A stretch of 64,000 bases of DNA from Kitagawia praeruptora (taxonomy: Eukaryota > Streptophyta > Magnoliopsida > Apiales > Apiaceae). Positions within the stretch are counted from its first letter, which is position 1. The number at the start of each line of letters is the position of its first letter. The notes under the pieces were generated by a model. It was not told the DNA's origin, did not search any database, and worked only from the letters and a program-made list of their open reading frames with translations. Both the position numbers and the translations under genes were made by a program. This document shows, in pieces, positions 46,771 through 58,941 of the stretch. Location: positions 69,528,001 through 69,592,000 of the forward strand of contig CM075351.1 of the NCBI GenBank assembly GCA_037693485.1. The letters are read 5' to 3'.

Positions 46771-47694
46771 CCGATTTAGACCCGAATCCGATCCGAAACC
46801 CGATAAAACCCGAAGATTTGGATTTGGATCTTGATTTTCAAACCCGGATCCAGACCCGATCCGATCCGAAAACTTTGGATTTGGATTTGGATTTGACCAA
46901 ACCCGATCCGACCCGACCCGTTGCCATCCCTAAATATATCATGTTTCGCTTATAATAGTATAATAATTTTTCTAAAATTTCCTGTCGCTTTTCTTATATT
47001 TCTTCCTCTTCTTCCATCTCTTTTTCTTCCTCTTCTTGGTTTTCATTTTCCATATTTATATTCATTTTAATAAACAATATTATTGAGGGTGCGATCTTTT
47101 GCAATTTTGTAAAACTAGATCATCTTTTGCAATTTTGTAAAACTAGATCATAACACACAAAGTAAAATAAGAATCCATCAAACATTATAGTAATTGATGG
47201 GCGTATAAAAATATCATGCTCGCAAAATTCACATAAACACCAATTAAATAGCTTTTCATCATAAAAATATTGCTGGCTAATGACATAGCTCTTCACTTTC
47301 ATTAGTTATGAATATTGACAAATATAAAATTCTCAGATAAAAATATGCAATGAATACTCAATTTAGCAAGAAATATACCTTGTACTCAATTTTTTTGTGG
47401 CCGAATTAATCAGAAAACACACGATCGAAATTGGATTGCAGTAAAAAAAAGGTTAAAGGATTTCATAGCATAGGCTAATATATGATCTTTGTAGTTAGTC
47501 AAGTAAACCACAAAATTTATCAAAAAGTCTATGAAAGTTTTTAGAAGTCATTTCATTAGAAGTCATCAAAAGTATTTCAAAATTTTTAGTGACTCAACAA
47601 GAATCATTAAGAGTCATTAAAAGTCTATAAAATCCATAAAAGTCATTATCACAAAAATTGTCATTAAAAGTCATAATACAATACCACCCCCTAA

Positions 47695-48477
47695 GACATT
47701 CATAATGGATGCATTGTGGATGAAAATGCAGAATAACAATTATTCTACATATTGTTCACATTTTCATTATTGTATTATTATGTTACAAAATAGTATTCTC
47801 ATTATTCTCATAAATATATGTTTTCTGGGAAACGTAATTCTAAATAAATACAGTAATTTATAATGTCATCTTTGTTAACATGCCACCCAACAAGTGGACA
47901 TTTGTTAACTACTACTAGAAAATAAAATTTCTTCTAAGAATAAAACCGGAATCAAAACCGCAAGTAATATTTTTCGAAAGATAAATTGATAAACAACAAT
48001 TTACGGTCGAAGAATATTATGTTGTCCCGCTATCCCAACCTTAATATATCGTTGTTGCCTGTCTTAATGTTCCCTCGCTACCTTACACAGTGTTCTTCTT
48101 GTAGTTGCGCAAACAGTAACTTGCAAACAAGCACAGACAATAAATTTTACATTAAAACTTTTTTTTTCTTTTTTGTTTTAATGTTATAATATAAACACAT
48201 AGAATCATTCTACTAAATTAAACAATAGAATGCGGCCATTAGACCAGAAGTCTGACTAAAATGAAAACCACCAAACTTGTGTTGTGCGGCTGGTGGTCAG
48301 TTTTAATAAAATCTGAATTACGACTTTTTCAGTCCGATTGCTATCTAGGGACGGCGCGTCACATGAATATCACATTTTTTTTGTTTTAATCCTTTCAGCT
48401 ATCTTCTAACTTCGAAACTACAATTTTTTTTATTAAATAATAAGAGTAATCAGAGTGGTCCAGCTGGGCTTCCACGT
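47695..48477. other. Spacer with a block repeated at 53280-53520
   Basis: No gene recognised. The part 48262-48477 (AAAACCACCAAAC, GGCGCGTCACATGAATATCACATTT, TTCCACGTAT) resembles 53280-53520 in the same order, which suggests an old local duplication. Confidence 0.5.
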
Positions 48478-48485
48478 ATTTTGAA

Positions 48486-50021
48486 TAGGACTGTAATTCG
48501 AGTCGAGCCGGGCGAGTTCGAGCCGAGCTTTAAATCGAGCCGAGCTTTTTCTGACGAGTCGAGCCGAGCTCGTTTATTAAACGAGCCGAAAATCCCTGCC
48601 GAACTCGGCTCGTTTGTTACACGAGTCGGGTCGAGCTACTCGCGAGCCCTCACGAGTCGAGGCGAGTTACTGTTATACGAGTCGGGTTGAGTTCTATTAA
48701 ACGAGCCGAGCCTAACAAGCTGTTAAACGAGTCGAGCCTAACGAGCTGTTAAACGAGCCTAACGAGTTTCTATTAAGATCTCCAACGAAATTAATTTTTT
48801 ATTTTTTAAAAATTTGAGAATATCATTTAATTAGATATATTTTGACATCTGTACAGTTGGATCGTCGAAAATTATTTTTTAAAAAATAGAAACAATAATA
48901 TGGGACAAAACACTAGTTACGAGTACTAGACAATATAGTAGTGTTCTATTAAGATCTCCAACCAAATTAATTTTTTATTTTTTCAAAATTTGGGAATATT
49001 ATTTAATTAGATATATCTTGACATCCGTATGGTTGGATCGTCGAAAAATATTTTTAAAAAAATAGAAACAATAATCTGGGACAAAGCACTAGTTACGAGT
49101 ACTAGACAATATAGTAGTGTTCTATTAAGATCTCCAACCAAATTAATTTTTTATTTTTTCAAAATTTGGGAATATCATTTAATTACATATATCTTGACAT
49201 CCGTACGGTTGGATCGTCGAAAAATATTTTTTAAAAAATAGAAACAATAATATGGCACGAAGCAGTAGTTACAAGTACAAGACAATATAGTCGTGTTCTA
49301 TTAAAATCTCCAACCAAATTAATTTTTTATTTTTTCAAAATTTGGGAATATAATTTAATTAGATATATCTTGACATCTGTACGGTTGGATCGTCGAAAAA
49401 TATTTTTAAAAGAATAGAAACAATAATCTGGGACGAAGCACTAGTTACGAATACAAGACAATATAGTAGTGTTCTATTAAGATCTTCAACAAAATTAATT
49501 TTTTATTTTTTCAAAATTTGGGAATATCATTTAATTAGATATATCTTGACATCCGTACGGTTGGATCGTCGAAAAATATTTTTAAAAGAATAGATACAAT
49601 AATCTGGGACGAAGCACTAGTTACGAGTACAAGACAATATAGTAGTGTTCTATTAAGATCTCCAACCATAATCTTTTATTTTTTGAAAATTTGGGAATAT
49701 CATTTAATTAGATATATCTTGACATCCGTACGGTTGGATCGTCCAGAAATATTTTTTAAAAAAATAGAAACAATATTTTGAAAAACAACAAAAAAATTTG
49801 TAAACGAACTCGAGCCGGGTCGAGTTCGAGTCGAGCCGGGTCGAGTTTTCGAGCCGTGTTTCATTCGAGCTCGGCATATACCCGGACCGTCTCGTTTATA
49901 TAAACGAGCCTAAAATCGTTGCCGAGCTCGACTCGTTTACGAGCTCGAGTCGAGCCGGGTTCACTTAAACGAGTTCGAGCCGGGTAGGCTCGCGAGCCAC
50001 CTGACTCGAATTACAGCCTTA
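48486..50021. mobile_element. hAT-like element with a satellite core (1536 bp)
   Basis: Starts TAGGACTGTAATTCGAGTC, ends CTCGAATTACAGCCTTA, and is flanked by a perfect 8-bp duplication ATTTTGAA (48478-48485 and 50022-50029). The arms are full of CGAGCCGAGC / GAGTCGAGCC repeats. The core is a 176-bp tandem array. No transposase. Confidence 0.92.
48768..49800. repeat. 176-bp tandem array, about 6 copies
   Basis: TTCTATTAAGATCTCCAAC recurs at 48768, 48944, 49120, 49296, 49472 and 49648, exactly 176 bp apart. Each unit includes a near-palindrome around CATCCGTACGGTTGGATCG. It lies entirely within the hAT-like element. Confidence 0.95.
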
Positions 50022-50089
50022 ATTTTGAAGATACGTGGATTAACATTTGTATTCGTAGTCTTTTTTTTATTAAGTTGTAATAAAAAAAA

Positions 50090-52660
50090 TTATAATTGTA
50101 ATATAATTTATTTATTTATTTATTTTATAAAATAACATAGAATTCTAGAGAAAATAAGAGTATTGGGGTGAAACCAAAATATGGTACGAACCAAATTTGG
50201 TATAAAATAGTACATTAAAAATGGGTTTTGTTATTAATACACGTTATAGATATAGATTTATTTATTATTTATTTAAGATTATATTTTAAACAATCAAGAA
50301 AACATAATATACATGGTTTTGGTTCTTATATATACGTTATTTGTACAATTCAGTAATATTATAGTAAAAGAATTATATTTATAACAAAATTCCAAACAAT
50401 TGTTTTAGAAAATAATATGAATTTTAGGGGAGTAGGAATCTGTGATGAAATAAGGGTGAAACCAAATTTGTTACGAAAATATCATTAAATTATTAATAAA
50501 GGTTATAGATTCGTTAGTGTTTTATCAAATGTTATACGATCTGGCTATATATTCGTTGGTGTTTTACCCTCTATTTGTTGGTGATTTTTTATCGTTGGTT
50601 TTTTCAAGTTAAAAAAATTATAAACAAAAGAATTATAATCATCATAAGAACTCTATTTTTAACTCTTTTTAAAGGAACATAGTATTTTAGGGGAAATATG
50701 ATTTTTTAAAAAAAAATTACAAATAAAAGAATTATAATTATAAAAAGATAAAAATTACAAAAAAATTATAATTATAATATGATTTCTATTTTTATTCAAT
50801 TTTTTTTTTAAAAAAACAACATAGTATTTTAGGGAAAATAGGATTTTAGGGGTAAAATCAAAATGAAAAAAGGTCCAAAATATCACTATTTTAAAGTAAA
50901 TGGTCCCAAATATCACAATCTGAAAAGTTGGTTACATCTATCACTCCAAAACACAGTAGCGTCTAGCGTTTTCATTTTTTCGGTCAAAACGCTACTTCGT
51001 GTAGCGTCTTCACTGTTTTATTTTTTACTTTTTTGAAAAACGCTACTTCATGTAGCGTTTTCACTATTTTTTTTAAAAGAAACGCTAATTGAAGTGTTGT
51101 TTTTGTTATAACGCTAGTTAAAGAAGTGTTTTGGGGATGGAAACGCCACTTTATGTGGCGTTTGTGGTATTTTATTTTTCATTTTTTTTTCTCCTAAATA
51201 TAGATTTGCAAACAATATTAAAAAACTTATGGCCCCGCCAGGGGCACCCAATACGAAAAAGTCTTACAATTTAAAAAATACATTTTAATTAAATTTAGGG
51301 GTTCAACAATTAACTTTTGGGGTTCAATGTTTCCATTTTGGGTTTTAGAAATATTCGGAACGACGAATAAACCGTATACGAACTTAGGGTTTAGGGTTTG
51401 GGGTTTAGGGAAACAACCCTAAACCCTAGACCCAAAACCCTAATTAATCCTGATTTTCAAACGCGTAGCGTTTGAAAATCAGGTCGCCGGATTCAATTTT
51501 TGAATTAAAATTTTTAAATTTAGAAAAACAATTTTAATTAAATTTAGGGGTTTCAACAATTAACCTTTAGGGTTCAATAATTCCATTTTGGGTTTAGAAA
51601 TATTCGGAACGATCGTATATATTTATTTAGGAGACAATAAAAAAAAGCAAAAAAAAGACAAAAAAAAAATTAAACACCAAACGCCACATAAAGTGGCGTT
51701 TTACCTTTTGAAAACACCCTATGATCTAGCGTTTACAATCAAAAAAAAAAAACAGTCCCCCCAAACGCTAAACGCTTTAGCGTTTCTTTAAAAAAAAACC
51801 TTAAAACGCTACACGATGTAGCGTTTTCATAAAAAAATGAAAACGCTACACGATGTAGTGTTTTGGAGTGATATTTTCAACCAACTTTTCAGATTGTGAT
51901 ATTTGTGACCATTTTCTTTCAAATTATGATATTTGGAGCCAACACCCAATCAAAATATAGTGCGAACGGGTGAAATCAACATATAGTGTGAACCAAACTT
52001 CAATTACCTTTAAAAGAGGGTTTCACTTATTAATAAAGGTTATAGATTACACGGATCTAGATTGTTTCAAGTCTTGTAACTTTTTATGGACCAAAATGTG
52101 AGTAGCGAGTGAATAGCACCCTGTCAGTCTGTCACTGAGACCGAGTTAAAGAAAAGGGAGGGAATATAATAAATCTTTTAAAAAAATCCTAATGGAATTT
52201 TCTTCTCAAAAATGAATTAATTAGGGAAAAAATTAACTCTCGAAATTATTTAAACAATTAGAAGAGAGAAATGTTAAAGATTCTAAAAATATTTATCCAA
52301 ATCCTTCCCTAATCTATAACCTTTATTAATAAGCGAAACACCCTTTTAACGGTACCACTTTTTGGTTCGCACTATATTTTGGTTTCATCCCTTTTTGATT
52401 CGCACTATATTTTGGTTTCACCCCTACAATCCTATTTCTACTATAATTCTGTTTCTATGTTGTTTTTTTAATAAAATAGAAATCCTATTATAACTATAAT
52501 TCTTTTATTACAACTTTAAATAAAAAATTAGTTTCACCCCTAGAATCATATTTCCCTTATATTCTATGTTATTTTTTAAAGAAAATAATAAAATTGAAAT
52601 CCTATTATAATTATAATACATTTTTTTTATCATAATTTAGAATAAAAAAATAATACGATC
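50090..52660. repeat. Large imperfect inverted repeat (foldback)
   Basis: The left arm (50090-50864) and right arm (51957-52660) share inverted blocks such as GGGTGAAACCAAAATATGG against TATATTTTGGTTTCACCCC. AATAAAGGTTATAGATT recurs in both arms. The centre is filled by a Mutator-like element with its own target duplication. Possibly the arms of an older element linked to the Helitron end at 53055. Confidence 0.6.
50865..51947. mobile_element. Mutator-like element with 9-bp target duplication (1083 bp)
   Basis: AATCAAAAT is duplicated exactly at 50856-50864 and 51948-51956. Long inverted ends share CAAATATCACAATCTG and AAAAGTTGGTT and carry AACGCTACTTCATGTAGCG-type palindromes. The interior contains the motif GGCCCCGCCAGGGGC at 51231 and a telomere-like GGTTTAGGG run near 51388-51410. 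No transposase. Confidence 0.85.
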
Positions 52661-53025
52661 AATTCTCCGAAAGATTTTTCAAGGAGAACAACTAGAACAT
52701 GTTTCTATATAATACTCTAGAACAATTTTCCCTGCGATTATATGTTATTTTTAAAAAAAACATAATAAAATTGAAATCTTATTATTATTATAATTCTTAT
52801 ATTGTATTAGCAATTTTTTTATTATAACTTTAGAATAAAAAAAGATTACGATCAATTATCTTAAATAATTTTCAATGAAAACAACTGAAACGTGTTTCCA
52901 TGCACTTCTATTAAACAATCTAAGTTTATAGTTTGTTAATCATATAAATTTTTTATGCAAATAACATAATTCTTTTTATAATTTTATAAATATTGAATTA
53001 AATAAAAAATTAGTAATTAATTAAC

Positions 53026-53055
53026 ATAAATCCCCGAGCCCGTGCTTCGCACGGG
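53026..53055 (+). mobile_element. Helitron 3' terminus, plus orientation
   Basis: A hairpin GCCCGTGCTTCGCACGGG followed by TTATCATCTAG and host T is the standard Helitron end. The 5' TC end was not found. It may lie left of the foldback at 50090, in which case the Helitron carries the foldback and the Mutator-like insertion. Confidence 0.75.
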
Positions 53056-54440
53056 TTATCATCTAGTGTTTAATTAACAAGATTTGTGTATCTCAAAATT
53101 AAAGAAATCCTTCATATATTTCATAGTTATATGCATTTCACGAATTAAAAGAAAATAGGTGATATTTGAAAAGTTTCTAAAATTTTTTTGAAATTCAACT
53201 CATAAATTTATAAGTGTGGCTAAAGAGTTTATGTCTATTCGATTAAGAGGATCATGACGGTAATGTTACCACCTTAGGAATATTTTCTTGTGTAAACTCA
53301 AATCAAAACCACCACCTCAATCATAATAAAATCTACTTTTTTAATCGCTTTCTAGAGAATGGCGTGACACATGAATTTCACATTTATTTTGTTTTACTTC
53401 GTTTTGCTTCCTTCCTGCTAACTCCCAAATTGCGAAAAAGAGATATACAAACAAATATTTTGATAAAATCAAATTAGTCCAAGCTTAGTCATGATGATCC
53501 AACTGATCCAACCACGTATGTAATCTGATAACAAAATTATATTTATGCATATCCTATTCGCTATTGATGATCTTAAGTTTCTTTTCTGAGGTACTAAATT
53601 GGATTTATTTTCCTATTAAAGCAGCAAAAAAAACTACCAAATATGATAAGCCTTCTAATATTTTGGCCCATATATTTTGCAGCTGATGAGCCCATGTATT
53701 CTTGGGCTCGGTTTTTCTGTGATGCTTTTTATACTAGTTGTGAATCTAGCTTTTGTCATGCCAATTGTTGGACTGCAATTCAGTTTCAAGGTTGAAGAAC
53801 TGATGACCAGTCCAATAAATAAAGTAGACACTCACCACAACTTATACTCCGTAGTAAGTAGCTCCTAAAGTCTGGCCCGGTCCAAAACTAATAATTAACT
53901 CGCCTAATTAAGTATGAGAGCAACTAGGGAGTTAGGAACCAAAACAAATATTCCCTCGGTCCCTTTAATATTTTAATAATTATTTTTTATTAATTAACAC
54001 GCATTTTAAGTTATATACTCCTATATTTTATCACTTATTTTTTAAATTTATTTTTTTAATAATAATTTAAACAGTAAATTTATAAAATTATATTTTATAT
54101 AAATGTTAAAATGCATGTGAAACTTTCCATCCTAAATATAAGGAATCTAGTGGAAAGCGTGTAAAAAGAGCGTCGCCGTTTGAGTGGAAAAGAATAAAAG
54201 AAAGAACGAAAATCCATAAGGAAAATGACAAATGTAGGCTATGTCCGGCAATTCATCTAATGGGAGCTTGAGATTTCGATGAATTAACGTTGCCGGACTT
54301 GCCGCAGAACAAATATTGTATTTTAGATGCCAATTAATAGTTGACCATGCCGGCATATGTTGTTGCTTTTTTTTTTTTTTTTTTTTTTGAATCATATTCA
54401 TACGTACATGGATAATATGGATTATACCAAGAAAAATGCT
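53056..54440. other. Spacer, no gene confirmed
   Basis: It includes the block 53280-53520 shared with 48262-48477. A short frame at 53677-53868 encodes a hydrophobic stretch (CILGLGFSVMLFILVVNLAF) preceded by an acceptor-like TTGCAG, but no family match or neighbouring exon supports it. A poly-T run lies at 54367-54388. Confidence 0.4.
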
Positions 54441-54449
54441 ACTATATGC

Positions 54450-54650
54450 TCTGTTCTAAAAATCACCGATTAATCCCGATTAATCACCGATTAATCCCTG
54501 TTCCATGGGTTACCGTACTGATTAATAATCCGATTATTCGATTAATCATTCCGATTAATTCCCAAATACCCGATTAATCCCCGATTAATCCCTGGACAGT
54601 ACCTCTACCGATTAAGTCCGATTTCCGCTTTTTACAACACTGACTATATG
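54450..54650. mobile_element. Possible MITE rich in CGATTAATCCC
   Basis: About 200 bp dense in CCGATTAATCCC repeats. The left edge TGTTCTAAAAATCACCG and inverted right edge TGTTGTAAAAAGCGG resemble terminal repeats. The target duplication is unclear. Confidence 0.5.
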
Positions 54651-54885
54651 TCTTAAAAGTTATATATATGCAACATTCAGAATTCGATAAATATTTCAGA
54701 GAGTTAATATATTTCTTATTCGAATTAAACTGATTAATGGTAAACATAATTACCAACCCCAACGCATCCACGAGTCCATGTCTTTCTCTTTAGTCCATCT
54801 GGAGTTCAAAATTTGGTGGTAGCAGTTGAATTAGTAGGAATATAATTATTTGTTTTGGTGCGATTACCTTGGTTCCAAATTATGG

Positions 54886-55108
54886 GCCCGTTTGGGAAAT
54901 CTTATTTTTCAGAAATAAGTTACTTATTTTGGAAAAAAGTTAGGAAATATGTACTTTTTTCTGAAATAAGTAACTTATTTTTGCAATATAACGAATATTA
55001 AACTCTCCATACACATTTTTTCTCTTAAGAAAAGTATGTAAATACGAAATTTTTTCCGAAATAAGTTACTTATAAGTTCTTTGACGGATTTGCCAAACAT
55101 GCACTATA
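54886..55108. mobile_element. Possible hAT-type MITE
   Basis: The left end GGGCCCGTTTGGGAAAT and inverted right end GTGCATGTTTGGCAAAT form terminal repeats. The arms carry AAATAAGTTACTTAT repeats. Target duplication not resolved. Confidence 0.6.
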
Positions 55109-55782
55109 TGGCGAAGTTTGAATTTTTAGTCATAAAGTGAGGAGTATATTAGGAGAAAAATTAATGAAAAAAGTTTCGAGCACCATTATTCTTATTTATA
55201 AAAAGGATGTTTCCATGTCTGAAAAATGATTTGCTCCTAAATAAAGAATTGTTTATCAGAACACAAGTTCAGTTGGTAACATCTGTGACTGCAGAACAGG
55301 CTTCTTTCAAAGCACAATATACTCTCTCTGGAAAGTCAAAAGTGTAGAGATAAATATAACAACAAAATCCATGTATACAAAACAAAAACTTGAATGTAAA
55401 GAGCTCATGGTTTCTTTATATTGCAATTGAAGTTGTATAAGTGGAGATGTTGTGGTCTTAAGGAATAGTAGTTGTTAAAACCTAAGAAAGATATTAACAA
55501 GTGCCAAATCACAACAAGGCTTTGTCTATACACCACAACATAGAATCTTACATACCAAATACCAGAACCACCCCCCACCCCACTATTCACCTCTTGTTCT
55601 ATAATTACACCACCTTTCCTCCGTCTCATATGCCCTCCACCAGAACAAACAACAATGCTTCATTAATCTTTGGTTTCATCTACTCTGTTATTGAACAAGT
55701 AACAACAGGGTCTTTTCACTTCATTAATCAAGTCATCAATTTCCGCTTGCTAAGCTGATCAACCAAAAGGATCAGATCAAAA
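55109..55782 (+). other. Upstream region of the DOMON-b561 gene
   Basis: Probably promoter and 5' leader. A CTCTCTC-rich stretch near 55323 and a C-rich stretch (55560-55640) are seen. Short frames in both directions have no family resemblance. No TATA box is assigned. Confidence 0.4.
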
Positions 55783-57175
55783 ATGGGTACAATCCTAAAA
55801 GGGATTCTGTTTTCTTGTATGCTCTTATCACTATTTCTATCATCCTCTGCTCAAAAATGTGCCAAGTACAGCTTCGCTAGCAACAAACTGTTTAAAGCCT
55901 GCAACGATCTCCCGTTCTTGAATGCCTTTCTTCACTGGAATCATGATCCTTCTTCAGGAAATTTTCAGATAGCTTACAGACAGACGAAAATAAAGTCAAC
56001 AAGTTGGGCGTCATGGGCAATCAATCCAGATGGTTCAGGCATGCTTGGGGCACAAGCTCTTGTTGCTTATCAGAAATCTGATGGAAGCATGAGGTTTTAC
56101 ACATCTTCTGTGACAGACTACGAGACAACACTGCAGGAGGGGGATCTGAAATTTCCAGTCGCAGATTTATCCGCTAGCTTTGCAAACAACGAGATCATAA
56201 TTTTTGCTACTCTAAACATTCAAAATACTACCACTTTGAACCAAGTTTGGCAAAATGGTCCTGTTGCAAGTGATAAACCTGGGGGGCATGCCATTTCAGG
56301 AGCAAATATCCAATCTTCAGGAAGTCTAAATATACTTTCTGGTCAGGCTGGATCTACCAACGGAGGAGGTGGTTCTAAAACCAAGAAACGAAATGTAAGT
56401 CATTATTATCCATTCTAATAAAAATCCTCGGTGAGCCATTCTTTTATTAATCACTTTCTGTAATTTTTACTTCAGATTCATGGGGTGCTTAATACGGTCA
56501 GTTGGGGTATTATGATGCCTATTGGCGCTCTAATAGCAAGATACGTAAAAGTATTTGAAGTAGCAGATCCTGCATGGTTTTACCTTCATGTTTCTTGCCA
56601 AACTACAGCCTACGTAATTGGTCTGGTTGGTTGGGGAACTGGTCTCCAACTTGGGAGTCAGTCCCCTGGAATTCAGTACTCCTCCCACAGATACATTGGT
56701 ATTACACTTTTTGTTTTCGGAACTCTCCAGGTACTTCACGGTCCTTAAATTAAAATTTAAACCTAATCAAATATTTGTATTGTATGTACTTTTGTATTAG
56801 TTGGTTTGTAATATAAGGACAATGTAATCATCATATGTTTGTTTCAACTTTCAGGTATTAGCATTGCTCATAAGGCCACAAAAGGATCACAAATACAGAT
56901 TGTACTGGAATATTTACCACCATACAATAGGGTACATGGTCATTCTCTTGAGCATCATCAACATATTCAAAGGATTCGATATCTTGAACCCTGAAAAGAA
57001 ATGGCAAAGAGGATATGTTGCAATCATTGTTATATTGTCAATCACTGCTGTGATATTAGAGGGTTTGACATGGTGCATTGTATTGAAAAGGAGAAAAGCA
57101 GCAAGTGCTGACAAGACACCAAATGTCATGAACGAGTTCAATGGATATGGTGGAAGGCCAAATCATAGGGTGTAG
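55783..57175 (+). CDS. DOMON and cytochrome b561 domain protein
   Basis: The coding sequence joins 55783-56394, 56476-56730 and 56855-57175, all junctions in phase 0, giving 395 aa. These plant proteins (CYBDOM/AIR12-related) are thought to pass electrons from cytosolic ascorbate across the plasma membrane to an apoplastic DOMON heme. Residues 1-23 are a signal peptide ([17 protein letters not shown]). The DOMON domain covers about 45-170 ([39 protein letters not shown]). The b561 part (205-345) keeps the four expected heme-ligand His positions: H206 (IHGVLN), H242 (FYLHVSC), H275 (SSHRYIG) and H312 (IYHHTIGY). The C-terminus is short and basic. All splice sites are GT-AG. Length and motif order are normal for the family, so the gene looks functional. 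It is convergent with the IMPase relic downstream. Confidence 0.95.
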
Positions 57176-57259
57176 TTCAAATAAAATAAAATTAGGTGGT
57201 GGTTATTCTATTTGTTTATCATATTACATTCTGTTATATTGAATTTTTCTGTATGTGAG

Positions 57260-57535
57260 TATCTCCAACCATTTCATGTATAATGGGTGGCTAAATAATA
57301 GTTGGTTATATATATTATAGAGAATTAAAAGGTATTTTAACTTCAACAATGTCATCTATAATTGTTAGCTATATTTCAAAAACAATATTTGTCATTATAA
57401 ATAATGAGCAAGTTATGAGGTGGAAACACAAAAAGTCAAAAATATCAATTGAAATCGAGAAGGTGATGAGGTAGAACATTATAGAGAATTATAATCATTC
57501 TATAAATATAGCCAACCAAGCTAGGTTGGAGATGG
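57260..57535. mobile_element. MITE with ATCTCCAACC ends
   Basis: The left edge TATCTCCAACCATTTC and right edge CTAGGTTGGAGATGG are inverted repeats, and inner arms share TAGTTGGTTATAT and ATATAGCCAACCA. About 275 bp, non-coding, just after the DOMON-b561 stop codon. Confidence 0.65.
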
Positions 57536-58941
57536 CAATTATGTATATTGGGTAGCTATATATGTTGATACAAAGGATACTTGAGATGTCAGTGATTGGA
57601 CTGTAAACGAGCCAGTGTACACTGATAGGTTCTTTCATTACAAGAGTTTTCACCTTATTATTGATCGGATTGTAAACCTCACAAACTCTTGGGACCTTTC
57701 CGATTGTCAGACCAATTGAGACACAGACAAAAGGAAACCTACAAATAACATTAGGCAAATTAGCAAACAAAGATCAGCCATGGATACAAAAGTTCTGGTG
57801 GATGTCAGGGAATTAACCAACACGAAATTAGTAATGCCATCAAGAGGATCAACAATCCATGTGGGTTCATCAGTCAACTCTGTTACACCGTTGGCTGCAG
57901 TTGTTTCTTCTCCTATGAAATAATACGATCACATAACGAACAACATTGATAATTAATTAGGTGAAACCATTTCAACTTAGTAACAACTCACATCTCATAT
58001 AACAAATAAATTTCTACTCAAGACAGTAACTTACCATATGATCAGGGAGTTTCTGCTTAGGACTATTGAAAATGAGATCTTCAGGTGCTTATCTGTCTCT
58101 GTTACCAAATCTACCTGCATTGAAAGAAAGGTGAACAGCTAATGTAATTTGACTTTCCATAGAATGTAACTATACTGAAGATAGTAAATAACTAAATATA
58201 TACCCACTGTATGTCTGCGATATTACCTAACTTCAATTTTGTCATAATAACATTGCCTAACATGCATGCACTAACAGTCTAACAGCCATCATCTCACATA
58301 TTATTCAGTCACTCATAAACTTAATATTATTTTACTCATTGTCTGCCTGATCCCAACTTAAACTAAATGATACTCCGTATCTAAATTTAGTGTTGTCGAA
58401 CTATTACCAAAACACCAATGACCCAACATTTCCCCCTGCTACTACAGAAATCAGCTTGCATAGCGCTCGTGTTTGAGCTTACATAGCGTTTTTAAGTGCT
58501 ATGCAAGTCAGCGCTATGCAAGTTCAAGGAGCTTCGATAGCGCTTATTTTCGGCGCTCTCTAAGTAACTACTTCAATAGCGCTTATATTAGTGCTATGGA
58601 AGTAACCGTTCTGCCCCTAAGTAACTACCTACATAGCCCTTATAAGAGCGCTATTGAAGCCATTTTTCAGAATAAAATCTATTAAAATTTATTTTGGCCA
58701 TTTTATTTAATTTTTCAGAATAAATTCTATTTAAATTTATTTCAGCCATTTTATTTAAATTGTAAATTCCAGAAAAGTTACAAATACAATAATAATAATA
58801 AAAACACCCCAATCAAAAATGAAATTAAATTCCAAAAAAGTACAATTTTCATTAGGCTTAATATCATCGTACAAGAGTCAAATATTCCAAAGTTCTACTT
58901 AGATAGTTACCACTGATCACTACAATGAAATTCAAACTAGC

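Larger units (their letters stand above)
41359..46931. mobile_element. hAT-like element carrying inner insertions (5.6 kb)
   Basis: The ends AGGGATGGCAA and TTGCCATCCCT are flanked by AAATATAC and AAATATAT (41351-41358 and 46932-46939), one mismatch in 8 bp. Both arms are dense in CCCGATCC / GGATTTGGAT repeats. The centre holds TA tracts, two MITE A copies and the plant-mobile-domain element. No transposase was seen. Confidence 0.78.
40749..47691. mobile_element. Outer TIR element of a nested stack (6.9 kb)
   Basis: The ends CGGGGTGGTATTGTAT and ATACAATACCACCCCC are inverted repeats, with TAA on each side (40746-40748 and 47692-47694), which suggests PIF/Harbinger. Both arms are filled with GACTTTTAATGA / TCATTAAAAGTC repeats. 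The inserted hAT-like stack occupies 41359-46931. Its own non-inserted length is about 1.4 kb and no transposase is visible. Confidence 0.75.

Noticed and set aside
51385..51445. Telomere-like GGTTTAGGG / CCCTAAACCC sequence
   Set aside because: Only a few imperfect units inside a Mutator-like element; not an interstitial telomere of note.
53677..53868. Hydrophobic frame as a possible small membrane protein or exon
   Set aside because: One hydrophobic helix without homologous context, neighbouring exons or clear splice pair; not enough to call a gene.
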